The notes below the pieces were generated by a model. That model was not told where the DNA came from. It did no database searches and worked only from the letters and a program-made list of their open reading frames with translations. Below are positions 6,699 through 14,885 of a DNA stretch of 17,595 nucleotides, piece after piece. Each line of letters opens with the position of its first letter. The first letter of the stretch is position 1. This stretch comes from Bacteroidales bacterium (GTDB taxonomy: Bacteria > Bacteroidota > Bacteroidia > Bacteroidales > ML635J-15). The DNA is taken from positions 1 through 17,595 of the forward strand of contig JALOAQ010000060.1 in NCBI GenBank assembly GCA_023228725.1, in the 5' to 3' direction. Position numbers and translations under genes: made by a program.

Positions 6699-7310
6699 TT
6701 AATCAATTTCATTTCCTTTAAATGCCTCCATCGTTACACTGGTGTCCGAACTTATTCCTTCACTTTTAAATATTTTTTGAATGGTCATCAAACCAATTTT
6801 AAAATCCAAAGCTAATGAAACATTATCTACATACCACACATCATATTCAAACTTTTGTTGCCAACTGATAGCATTCCTCCCGTTTACTTGTGCCCATCCA
6901 GTTATGCCTGGACGTACTTCGTGTCTGCGTTTTTGTATTTCGCTATAGAGTGGTAAGTATTGTATTAAAAGCGGTCTTGGTCCAATCATACTCATATCCC
7001 CTTTCAAGACGTTTATCAATTGTGGTATTTCATCCAACGATGTTTTCCTCACAAATGCTCCTATGGGAGTCAATCGTTCAGCATCTGACAATAAGTTGCC
7101 TTCTGCATCCTTCTTATCATTCATTGTTTTGAATTTGATGATGTTGAATATCTTTTCGTTCTTACCTGGTCGTTTTTGGAAGAAGAAGGGTTTGCCGTTG
7201 TTGGCTATTGCTAAGCCTATCATAACGAACAGGAAAATGGGTGATATGACTAATAGACCGATGAGGGCTACAAGGAAATCGAGGGTGGGTTTGAAGAAGG
7301 TTTTATACAC
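6699..7310 (-). CDS. Phosphoglycosyl transferase priming the lipid carrier (PglC-like bacterial sugar transferase)
   Basis: Transfers a sugar phosphate (probably a bacillosamine-type sugar) from UDP to undecaprenyl phosphate, the first membrane step of repeat-unit assembly. The monotopic form is recognised by a hydrophobic re-entrant N-terminal helix (about 10-35), the catalytic Asp-Glu pair D93-E94 in SLDEIPQ, PRPLL at 111-115 and PGITGWAQVNGRN at 134-146. Length of 203 residues is that of the minimal PglC type, without the extra membrane segments of WbaP/WcaJ. The start codon is GTG. This start is favoured because MYKTFFKPTLDF matches the family's usual opening. A TAATTTTG box ends 16 bases upstream, suggesting an internal promoter for the priming module. 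Confidence 0.92.
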   Translation of the reverse strand: MYKTFFKPTLDFLVALIGLLVISPIFLFVMIGLAIANNGKPFFFQKRPGKNEKIFNIIKFKTMNDKKDAEGNLLSDAERLTPIGAFVRKTSLDEIPQLINVLKGDMSMIGPRPLLIQYLPLYSEIQKRRHEVRPGITGWAQVNGRNAISWQQKFEYDVWYVDNVSLALDFKIGLMTIQKIFKSEGISSDTSVTMEAFKGNEID

Positions 7311-7326
7311 CTGTTGTTGTTTATTG

Positions 7327-7334
7327 CAAAATTA
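7327..7334 (-). promoter_or_regulatory. Candidate -7 box (TAATTTTG) before the PglC-like gene
   Basis: Minus-strand TAATTTTG matches the Bacteroidota -7 consensus TAnnTTTG. It ends 16 bases before the GTG start of the sugar transferase, in the only sizeable gap (131 bases) between the glycosyltransferases and the priming module. No good -33 element was found, so this is a moderate candidate. Confidence 0.35.
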
Positions 7335-7392
7335 CACACGTTAATAGTTATGTAAAAAATGAAGGAGAAGTCGATAGGTTTCAATTTATCCC

Positions 7393-7425
7393 AAAAAACA
7401 GTATCCTTATCTTAAACTTAGGATA
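7393..7425 (-). terminator. Possible weak intrinsic terminator after the WbuB-like GT4 gene
   Basis: On the minus strand TATCCT (7407-7402 on the complement of AGGATA at 7420-7425) can pair across a 12-base loop; the six-base stem is followed two to three bases later by a run of six T. It lies 17 bases past the stop codon of the glycosyltransferase gene. The stem is short and AT-rich, so read-through is likely. Confidence 0.3.
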
Positions 7426-7441
7426 ACAAAACAGTATTTTT

Positions 7442-8662
7442 TTATTTTATCTTTACTACATTCAATATTCGCTCATATCTCTCGACCGCCACTTCCAATG
7501 AATACTCCTTCTTTGCTAATTGCAAAGCATTTCGACTTTGCTCCCCATATAAAGAAGTATTCTTTGTATATTCTACAAAATCAATGGCAGCTTTTTTGTC
7601 TACTTCCATAGACAAAACATATCCAATATTTTTATCTCTGATTGTATTGGCTTGCCAGCCTTCATGATTAATTAATACGGGCTTGCCCGCTGCTAAGGTG
7701 TCAAAAAACTTATTGGCAGAATTTGCCCACAGTTCTTTAATGTCAATAACGAATGATGAACCCATTGATGCTGAAGCATACCATTTTGGAAGATCGTTCT
7801 TAGAAACAGATTCAAGAATAAAAACATTCTTATTCAATACTCCCTCTTTTTCTGCTAGTGAACGTACACTTTCTTTCATCACACCTTTCCCCATAAGAAT
7901 ATATACCAATTGCGGATCTAATTCCAAAGTTTGCTTTGCTAACTTGATTACATAATCAACACCATTTACTCTACCAAAAGTACCAGCATATAGCACTGAA
8001 AAGCGAGGAGTAAAGCCTATCGTTTTCTCAATGATATTATTCTTTATATCTTTCTGTTGAAAACGATTTATCTCCGATATATTCGGTATCACTACTTCCG
8101 TTTTATGCTTATTTTGAGGATATCTTCTATCTATTGACGCTTTCATATCCACTGAAAGAGGTACAATAGCCATAGCATTTTTGTATATCATTTTTTCCAG
8201 ACCATACAGCATTTTTTGCATCATCTTATTCTTTATAGCTCCAATAGCAATTACTGCCTCTGGCCACACATCGCGCACCTCAAAAATATAAGGAATGCGC
8301 CCAAACCATTTTTTTACTAATGCAGGTATGCCAATAGTTAGAGGAGTGGATGTTGCTAAAACCACATCTGTTTTGATACTTAATATTCTAAATGTAGATA
8401 ACCATAAAAACTTAAAGAACACCCACATTCTTTGCAAATTATTCATTTCATTGCTATAAGGCATATATATGTAGTGTATCTCTAGTCCATCTTTATTGAT
8501 TACATTCCAAAGTTTACCATTGTTTAATTCTCTATTTGATGTGGCTGATACAATAGTAACCTTATGACCTTGGGCAGCAAATGATGTTGCTAAATCGTAT
8601 GAGCGGGTTCCTCCTGAGGCAGATGGAAGCGTAAAGTATTGGTGGAGGTAGAGGATGGTCAT
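7442..8662 (-). CDS. GT4 family glycosyltransferase (WbuB-like)
   Basis: Cytoplasmic GT-B glycosyltransferase that adds a sugar to the lipid-linked repeat unit. The opening MTILYLHQYFTLPSASGGTR followed by SYDLATSFAAQGHKVTIV is typical of the WbuB group. VLYAGTFGRVNGVDYVI (223-239) starts the C-terminal nucleotide-binding domain, and LWANSANKFFDTLAAGKPVL (311-330) matches the donor-binding signature of this group. Its reading frame begins inside the end of the upstream GT4 gene (4-base overlap), so the two are translationally coupled. WbuB-type enzymes often act directly after the priming transferase and frequently handle amino-deoxy sugars; the donor here cannot be fixed from sequence. Confidence 0.87.
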   Translation of the reverse strand: MTILYLHQYFTLPSASGGTRSYDLATSFAAQGHKVTIVSATSNRELNNGKLWNVINKDGLEIHYIYMPYSNEMNNLQRMWVFFKFLWLSTFRILSIKTDVVLATSTPLTIGIPALVKKWFGRIPYIFEVRDVWPEAVIAIGAIKNKMMQKMLYGLEKMIYKNAMAIVPLSVDMKASIDRRYPQNKHKTEVVIPNISEINRFQQKDIKNNIIEKTIGFTPRFSVLYAGTFGRVNGVDYVIKLAKQTLELDPQLVYILMGKGVMKESVRSLAEKEGVLNKNVFILESVSKNDLPKWYASASMGSSFVIDIKELWANSANKFFDTLAAGKPVLINHEGWQANTIRDKNIGYVLSMEVDKKAAIDFVEYTKNTSLYGEQSRNALQLAKKEYSLEVAVERYERILNVVKIK

Positions 8663-9798
8663 ATATTATTTTTGTAAATATCTTTATACTTTTTCGCAAT
8701 CAATTTCCAATCATGATTCCGTATTAATTCATCAATTGGAATTGAGTAGTTTTCTTGATTAAGGATTAGGAGTTGTAATTTTTGCTTTATTTCTTGTACG
8801 TTAGCATCTTTCGATACTTTTTCTCCTATAGGCTCATCGTAAAAACCATCAATCCCTTCATTTTTTGTATAAAGAATTGGTAAACCTTGAAGCATGGCTT
8901 CTACATATACCAACCCAAAAGTTTCACTTTTTGATGGCATGGCAAATATATCGCACTTTCTAATGATATGTAGCAACTCGTTTTTATCATATATTATACC
9001 GTAAAATTGAAACATGTCAGGATTATCATTAATAAGTTTCATAACCTTATTTGATTCACTCCCTTTACCTCCTACAATATGCAATGTTATATGCATATCT
9101 AATTCTCTATTAAGTTGAACAATTGCCTTTTGTAATTCAACAATTTTTTTACCTTTAGCGAATTTCCCAATAAAAAGTATATCCACTTCTTGTTTATTTT
9201 CTTTTTGAAGATATTTAGTTGTGAAATTTTCAATCCAAAAGACATCAACTCCGTTTGGTATAATTTCAATTTTATTTATCAATCCTTTTTTAAGGGACTG
9301 AAGTGCATCCAGTTCTGTAAATCTATTTTTATATGAGGCTGAAATCAAAAATATCTTTTGTGCATTTCTAACTATAGTGCATCCAAAACTCCTTTCGTGT
9401 GGAAGATATTTATAAAAAACATTTAGGTCAGAATTTCTAACAGTAATAAAATAGGGAATATTATATTTTTTGTGTATCAATAGAGCAACGCCACCATCAC
9501 TATACCAAGTATGAGCATGAATATACTTTATTTTAGAAAGTTCAACCTTAGATTCAATATCTTTAAATATTTTCTTTATTTTATGTCTGTATAAAAGTCG
9601 ATCAATATGTAGGTTTAGGATATTTGAATATATAAACTTTGAGTTTTTTTCTTTTAAACTTATCTCATTCTTGTCCTTATTATTTGCTGATTTTATAGGT
9701 GTGTATATGATTTGTTGAGAACCCAAATCATCCAATTCTCTTATTAAGTTTTGATAAACGGTGGAACCAGAAAAATCGTTAGTTATGTGTAATATCAT
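8659..9798 (-). CDS. GT4 family glycosyltransferase
   Basis: GT-B fold glycosyltransferase, 379 residues. IIPNGVDVFWIENF (179-192) and DILFIGKFAKGKKIVEL (206-222) mark the inter-domain region and the start of the C-terminal domain. The EX7E motif is E292-E300 in SETFGLVYVE, followed by the loop GLPILYTKNEGI. It overlaps the downstream GT4 gene by 4 bases. Upstream lies about 720 bases of decayed DNA, so its promoter or coupling to the upstream operon has probably been altered. The N-terminal domain is AT-rich and poorly conserved, so the acceptor and donor are unknown. Confidence 0.87.
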   Translation of the reverse strand: MILHITNDFSGSTVYQNLIRELDDLGSQQIIYTPIKSANNKDKNEISLKEKNSKFIYSNILNLHIDRLLYRHKIKKIFKDIESKVELSKIKYIHAHTWYSDGGVALLIHKKYNIPYFITVRNSDLNVFYKYLPHERSFGCTIVRNAQKIFLISASYKNRFTELDALQSLKKGLINKIEIIPNGVDVFWIENFTTKYLQKENKQEVDILFIGKFAKGKKIVELQKAIVQLNRELDMHITLHIVGGKGSESNKVMKLINDNPDMFQFYGIIYDKNELLHIIRKCDIFAMPSKSETFGLVYVEAMLQGLPILYTKNEGIDGFYDEPIGEKVSKDANVQEIKQKLQLLILNQENYSIPIDELIRNHDWKLIAKKYKDIYKNNI

Positions 9799-10519
9799 TT
9801 ATTATTCTATTTATGTTTTATTGTCAATCAAATTACATATGCTAAGCCCGTCCCTTGTCTATCACTAAAACTTTCCATCAGTCCCTCCATGCCGTAACTT
9901 TGGTACGATTCTTCACCTAAGAGAGAGGGATAGAAATTGATGACAGGTTCAAAATGCATAATTATATCAAAGAAAATTTCTTTAAAAATAAAGGCTGAAG
10001 CAAAAAGAGTTAATTGAAATGGAATTTTTTTAAATAATCTTTGCCATAGCGTAATATTGGATAAAATATAAACAGTATGATGACGCTCTTATGGATGAGT
10101 ACCGCTAAAACACCCCATATTATATACGACTTTAACTTTTTTTTTATCAATATAGCGCAATAAAAATATCCAGACACACTTAGCCATCGCTTGACGCATC
10201 CCATTTATCTAGAAACACTGATTCATTGGTAAATAAATAGAGTATTAAGAGTGCGAACAAACACCCCTCATAGTTTAAAAGTGTGGAAGGAAAAGATAAC
10301 TTAGATAAAAGTTAATATGCCAAATAATCTACAACCACATCATATGGCATATAAAAAAACAGAAAGTAGCAATAATGGCAAATATCAAAACCTCAAAAGG
10401 AGGGCATTGTGATTAAAATATTTAAGGTTCGTAAGTATTATATTTATCAGGTGTTGATATGCTGAACAAGACCATAATAAATATCAAAGTTGAGTAAACT
10501 AATATGCTTTTTAATAACA
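9799..10519. other. Gene-poor 721-base interval between GT2 and GT4 genes
   Basis: Apart from the polymerase remnant, no gene is seen. The part next to the GT2 gene (10351-10519) is AT-rich, has stops in all minus-strand frames, and may be the most decayed 5' end of the same polymerase gene. A 64-codon open frame at 10010-10204 is the middle piece of that remnant and begins at a spurious ATG, so it is not annotated as a separate gene. Confidence 0.6.
9828..10350 (-). pseudogene. Frameshifted remnant of an EpsG-type polysaccharide polymerase
   Basis: Three reading frames together spell pieces of an EpsG-like membrane polymerase. From 10205 one frame reads NGMRQAMAKCVWIFLLRYID, the conserved RQA...RYI region. 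At a nine-A run (10137-10145) the match moves to a second frame reading SYIIWGVLAVLIHKSVIILF, containing the typical His-Lys-Ser helix. At a seven-A run (10025-10031) it moves to a third frame that stays open to a TGA at 9828-9830 and ends GTGLAYVI. Upstream, a weaker match (DVVVDYLAY, then NYEGCLFALLILYLF, with one stop) may be the Asp-Tyr-x-x-Tyr region, and it too lies in a different frame from the RQA part. The C-terminus is missing. An intact polymerase of another type lies 1.5 kb upstream in transcription. Confidence 0.65.
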
Positions 10520-11431
10520 CTATATTTTTTCCTTAACCTTATATGCTGTATTCTTATTTTTGTTTGTTTTAAGTAGAGTTTTAAACCACCTATTGTAGCC
10601 AATAAACAAATTTCCAGTAATTAGGGCTTTAAAAAACAATTTTGAAAAGGGAATAATTCCAAATCTAATGCTACTTAAAATAAAAAGCATTACGGATGTG
10701 TCTTTTTTGTATCCATTTGCTTTTAATATTTTGTTTTTAAGTATCGAAACATCAAATCTGCTTTCAATATTTTTCAAACTTATTGTATTTGTAATACTAC
10801 CTTTAGTCACTGTTATGCAGTATATCTCTGCTTTATCTGCGAATATTGTGTTTGCAGCAAGCCCTGTCTTTAACGAAAATATAACATCATTACTTGCAGG
10901 TGTTTCATCAAATAAAATCCCATTGTTTTTTAGAAAATCTTTTTTAATCATTTTACTCCATGGTACAGGGAAAGAGCATCTTAATTTGTAATCATCTTTG
11001 TTACATAAATAATTGTCAATAATTTTAGCATAAGCTATATGTCTATTAGCAGTTTCAAATGTGTCAGAATAACAACTGGTTGGTTTAAAAAATATTATAT
11101 CATATGATGATTGAATATATTTTCTGACAATGTTAAATGCATCATTTAAAAAAAAATCGTCTGCATCTAAAAATAGTATCCATTTGCCTTTAGAATGTTG
11201 CAACCCTACATTTCTTGCATGACCTGCTCCTTTTGTTCTATCGGAGAACAAAACTTTTACATTTGATCTTGTTTTAAATAAATTTTGATTGATACTTGCA
11301 GGTGAATTGTCAATAACTAATATTTGAATAGACTCATCATCTGGAATTGAATTTACACTTCTTTCAAGTAAAACAACACCAGATTTAGTATGGTGGGGAA
11401 TAATTACGGTGAAATGATATGATGTGGGCAT
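10520..11431 (-). CDS. GT2 family glycosyltransferase
   Basis: GT-A fold glycosyltransferase of 303 residues. FTVIIPHHTKSG at 7-18 opens the nucleotide-binding fold; VIDNSP at 39-44 holds the first aspartate; GAGHARNVGL at 68-77 and WILFLDADDFF at 84-94 give the metal-binding D-x-D (D89, D91). The C-terminal third is hydrophobic and basic and could associate with the membrane. It is isolated on both sides by gene-poor intervals (378 and 721 bases), unusual in an otherwise compact operon, and suggests deletion or decay of neighbours. Confidence 0.87.
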   Translation of the reverse strand: MPTSYHFTVIIPHHTKSGVVLLERSVNSIPDDESIQILVIDNSPASINQNLFKTRSNVKVLFSDRTKGAGHARNVGLQHSKGKWILFLDADDFFLNDAFNIVRKYIQSSYDIIFFKPTSCYSDTFETANRHIAYAKIIDNYLCNKDDYKLRCSFPVPWSKMIKKDFLKNNGILFDETPASNDVIFSLKTGLAANTIFADKAEIYCITVTKGSITNTISLKNIESRFDVSILKNKILKANGYKKDTSVMLFILSSIRFGIIPFSKLFFKALITGNLFIGYNRWFKTLLKTNKNKNTAYKVKEKI

Positions 11432-11809
11432 TTATTTTAGATAAGTAAGAAGAATAATATATTGTCGTGCTCTGTGGTTTATTCGGAATTGTATGCCAGT
11501 ATCTCCCACTATGAGGGGGTATAAGACTGAATGAGGAAGAATTAGAAATAAGTTCGAAGCATATATAAAAACAATGCCAATAGCAGTGTTTAGAAACGTA
11601 GTTAATATTCGTTTTTACACCATAATAGGTAAATAAGTTATAAACTTTATACGTAAACAGAAGGACAATTCAAGCGTTGACTTGTCTGCAGGTCTATAAA
11701 TGTTGTCAATTCTCTTCCCATTCATCCAGCTCTAAAGTTTAAATCTCGTTTAAAGAGACATAACGTAGCCTAAAGGAATTTCACATTTATATATATTTAT
11801 AAGTTTATA
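11432..11809. other. Gene-poor 378-base interval between polymerase and GT2 genes
   Basis: No recognisable gene, repeat family member or promoter was found. One minus-strand frame stays open for about 50 codons next to the GT2 gene (including FLNTAIGIVFIYASNLFL), but I cannot match it to a family and it has no good start. It could be the residue of another transferase gene or a long leader. Base composition resembles the flanking genes. Confidence 0.5.
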
Positions 11810-13174
11810 CTAATAAATATTTTTCTGTTGGGATACAGAAAAAAAACTTTTGCTTTTTATTATTTTAAATGGGATTTTAATATTACCAAAAAACCAAATT
11901 AAAATAAAAGTTGGCCAAAAGAAGGGACGTATAACTATGGGCATTTTAAGGGAACTGAAACCAATGCTAAATAAAAATAAAATCATTGTAAAGTAATATA
12001 TGTCCTTATTTTTCTTCCACCTCAGGAAGAAACTCATTAGGAAGTAGCTGTAGATTATTGGTATTATTACAATTCCCAAAAGACGTCCATCTAGATATAA
12101 ATAGTACAAAATCGTGTAAAATGCGTTTGATTCAATTTGCTCATACCCGTATCCCCAATCGTAATAGCCAACATGAACCTTCTCATCTTGCATCACAATT
12201 AATTCTCTCGATATTGATCGTATTCCTTTTTTGTCTACTCTTCTTGATAAAACTTCCAGCAGTTGATCGGGTAAACCGAAAATTGCCCTGCCAAAAGTAA
12301 CGTTTTGATTTAAGTAGGAGTTTTCATCTAGTAGCTCTTTATCAAACATTGTAAATCCTAGGGTATGATACCCAACACCATACCTAAGTAATATTTGATT
12401 AAATTGTAAGCTACGCCCTCTCTGAGAGGCTAAGAGTAGCCCAAATACTATTCCAAAGAAAATTATTCTGGCACTATTTTTTTTAATTTTTTTATAAAAT
12501 GATGACTTGAATATTTTTTTATTTGATATAATTAAAATTAATACCATTGAGACGACTACAATGATTGTAAAGAAATCGCCCATTGCAGTCATAATTACTC
12601 CGTGCACCATAATTAATACAGAAGAAATAGTAAATAATTTTTTTTTGTTTTGTAAAAAGAAGTATGAAGCACCAATATAAAAAGATGCAATGAGTACTGG
12701 GTAAGTAAAAGTATTGAAAATAATTCTAAGATAGCCAGTTCCAAAAATTGCATCTCTTCCCATACCTTCAACTCCAATTTGGAATCGGGTAATATACATA
12801 TAACCCCAAAAACCATGTTGAACTATTAATTTAATAGCAACGTAACCTAAATATAAAAACATAGGAATTACAAAAATGTACACAAGCCTTAAAAATAAAT
12901 TGTATTTTAAATCATAGTCTTCAACAACTCTCTTCTTTTTTGAGTTTGCAAGGACCCCCCCTATAGAACAGGAGAATAGCATAAGTAATACCAACAATTG
13001 AGTGTAAATTGAAGGAGTGAAATAACCAGTAAAAGAGAATTTAGATAACCAGATAAAGAATAACCATAAAAGAATTATCAAACCTAAAGGATTGGCTAGA
13101 TTCTTAGATTTAACAATTGTGGAAATATAAAAAAGGAGCCCAAGTATCGGTATAATAAACGTTAAATAATCCAT
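11810..13174 (-). CDS. Polysaccharide repeat-unit polymerase (Wzy-like, multi-spanning membrane protein)
   Basis: Integral inner-membrane protein of 454 residues with roughly ten to twelve hydrophobic segments, for example 4-20, 30-45, 58-76, 96-117, 158-174, 181-195, 201-218, 237-250, 365-384 and 393-406. A long hydrophilic loop (about 251-350) lies before the last group of helices and includes SQRGRS (250-255); an Arg-rich periplasmic loop is a hallmark of Wzy polymerases. ESNAFYTILYYLYLDGRLLG (348-367) resembles the conserved helix with Asp-Gly that follows this loop. It would join lipid-linked repeat units in the periplasm. No Wzx flippase is intact nearby to supply them. An O-antigen ligase is the main alternative, but the locus context favours a polymerase. 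Confidence 0.75.
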   Translation of the reverse strand: MDYLTFIIPILGLLFYISTIVKSKNLANPLGLIILLWLFFIWLSKFSFTGYFTPSIYTQLLVLLMLFSCSIGGVLANSKKKRVVEDYDLKYNLFLRLVYIFVIPMFLYLGYVAIKLIVQHGFWGYMYITRFQIGVEGMGRDAIFGTGYLRIIFNTFTYPVLIASFYIGASYFFLQNKKKLFTISSVLIMVHGVIMTAMGDFFTIIVVVSMVLILIISNKKIFKSSFYKKIKKNSARIIFFGIVFGLLLASQRGRSLQFNQILLRYGVGYHTLGFTMFDKELLDENSYLNQNVTFGRAIFGLPDQLLEVLSRRVDKKGIRSISRELIVMQDEKVHVGYYDWGYGYEQIESNAFYTILYYLYLDGRLLGIVIIPIIYSYFLMSFFLRWKKNKDIYYFTMILFLFSIGFSSLKMPIVIRPFFWPTFILIWFFGNIKIPFKIIKSKSFFSVSQQKNIY

Positions 13175-13235
13175 CAGGTTTTATGCTGCTTTTATGATTT
13201 GTGGGAATATCATTTTTAATACAACGTGTAGAGGT

Positions 13236-14264
13236 TTAGTTTTTCGAAGAAAAGATGTCAGATAATTGTTTGCGTGATGCTGGTATGGGGAGAATTAAAA
13301 CTAATGATAAAATATAATCTTTAACTGTAAATAGTTTTTTCCATTTAAATAGAATCTTTATTCTTTCTATGAAATTACTTTCCAATCTATATCTTCTAAA
13401 TTTTTTAAAAACGATATTGCTTGCTTGTCGTTTTATAGTTCGGTTATACTTGTAAGATGTGTATTCATTAAAATTATGCAGCATTATAGCTGTTTTTGCA
13501 AACCTGGAAAATTTCTCTTCAAAATCAGACTGGTAAACCCTCCCCATTGCAGAATTGGTGTTGTTTATTCTATAACAGGCCATATCTTCGTTAATATAAT
13601 AAGCATTACCCATTGCCTTAGCTATTAAAACAAGAGGATAATCACCAGATGGTGCAATTTCGAAGAAATGAGGTAAATCTTTTATTACATTTCTACTTAA
13701 TAACATAGTTTGTGTTCCAATAAAGTCTCCTCCACCAACAATAAGTTCAGTCATTTCAAAGTATCGTGAATGATTATCATTTCTCTTTATCGAAATAATA
13801 TCACCAGTTACTGCATCGACTTCTTGAAATCCGTGAAAACATAATGTGCAACCCGGGTTTTTCTCCATAAAATCAACCTGCTCTTGTAATTTAAGAGGGT
13901 TCGTCCAGTAGTCGTCTCCTTCGCACAGAGCAATGTACTTGCCTTTTGCGCGTCCTCTTTGCAATTTACCAATTATCCCTTTTTTTTTTGAATATTGATT
14001 TTCTGTTTGATAGATTGGTTTAATTAACTCTGGGTACTTAGTTTCATATTCATGAACAATTTTAGCTGTTTTATCAGTTGAAGCATCATCATGTATAAGT
14101 ATTTCAACAGGGAAAGTTGTTTTTTGCATTAAAAAACCTTCAATTGCATCGCGTATATAGTCTTCGTGGTTGTAAGTAATACAATCTATGCTTACAAGAG
14201 GGGAGGTATCTTTAGCCCAATTTTGCTTAGTTATTTTTATAGGTTTCTCTAAGTGTTTAATCAT
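13236..14264 (-). CDS. GT2 family glycosyltransferase
   Basis: GT-A fold transferase of 342 residues. SPLVSIDCITYNHEDYIRDA (21-40) is the classic GT2 opening; ILIHDDASTDKT (55-66) supplies the first acidic pair; ALCEGDDYWTNP (112-123) carries the metal-binding acidic triplet with the Trp seen in this subgroup. The remaining half is basic and contains no transmembrane helix apart from a hydrophobic stretch near 316-326. It begins 12 bases after the decayed reductase gene and ends 61 bases before the polymerase gene, so it belongs to the same transcription unit. Donor sugar unknown. Confidence 0.9.
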   Translation of the reverse strand: MIKHLEKPIKITKQNWAKDTSPLVSIDCITYNHEDYIRDAIEGFLMQKTTFPVEILIHDDASTDKTAKIVHEYETKYPELIKPIYQTENQYSKKKGIIGKLQRGRAKGKYIALCEGDDYWTNPLKLQEQVDFMEKNPGCTLCFHGFQEVDAVTGDIISIKRNDNHSRYFEMTELIVGGGDFIGTQTMLLSRNVIKDLPHFFEIAPSGDYPLVLIAKAMGNAYYINEDMACYRINNTNSAMGRVYQSDFEEKFSRFAKTAIMLHNFNEYTSYKYNRTIKRQASNIVFKKFRRYRLESNFIERIKILFKWKKLFTVKDYILSLVLILPIPASRKQLSDIFSSKN

Positions 14265-14276
14265 TATTTAGGCATT

Positions 14277-14863
14277 TTAATAATAGGGTTGCTGTAAATA
14301 TGCTTTTTCTTTTGACTTAATTAGATAGTACATTGTTAAGTTTACAGGACATGGATAATCCCACTTCCTACTTAAACTTAAAATATCGCCTGAAATATAA
14401 TCAATCTCTGTTTGTCTTCTAGCTAAAACATCCTGCAACATTGAGGTTTTTTTGGATAAGGATATGTAGTCCAATAAGTAATTAATTCATCAATGTCTAT
14501 TGTTGACAAGTTGACCCCTTAATAACTTGCAATAATTAATAGTTCATGTAATGCTAATCTTATCACTTGTCCTACCTCATTTATTTGGCTAAACTGAATA
14601 TAGTTAGCTTCAGTTAGTTCAGGTACTTGATTTGCTCCTACATTCAACATCTGTTTTTTCCATACTCCCCTTGTCATATCTTTATCGATATAAGTGCTAA
14701 ACCCTGCCTTATTTAAAATCTCATATATTTCTATTAATTCTTTAGCAACAACACCATTATTTTCATATCCAAAATGTATATCACCTGGTATATTATACTT
14801 ATATCCGTCGCCATTTTTGTACTGTAACAGGAATTGCTGTTTTAAGAAAGCTCTGCATTGCAT
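14277..14863 (-). pseudogene. Decayed C-terminal part of a ketopantoate-reductase-like (ApbA/PanE) gene
   Basis: The translated pieces match the C-terminal helical domain of the 2-dehydropantoate 2-reductase family. GVWKKQMLNVGANQ contains the conserved Lys and Asn region, and TSMLQDVLARRQTEIDYISG is the family's C-terminal signature. The N-terminal Rossmann domain with its GxGxxG motif is absent: the fragment starts 22 bases after the end of the lyase gene. Two further lesions occur: an in-frame TAA (14519-14521) after ELLIIASY, with the frame continuing as GVNLSTIDIDEL, and a one-base loss in a seven-A run (14447-14453), after which the frame reads KKTSMLQ. Restoring one A and reading through the stop gives about 195 codons against roughly 300 in the family. 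If ever active here, it would have reduced a 2-keto acid. Confidence 0.8.
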
Positions 14864-14885
14864 AATTTAATTTAGTAAATATAGT

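Noticed and set aside
10010..10204. Stand-alone 64-residue membrane protein
   Set aside because: Its sequence is the middle piece of the EpsG-like remnant; the conserved RQA region just upstream lies in another frame, so the ATG is accidental.
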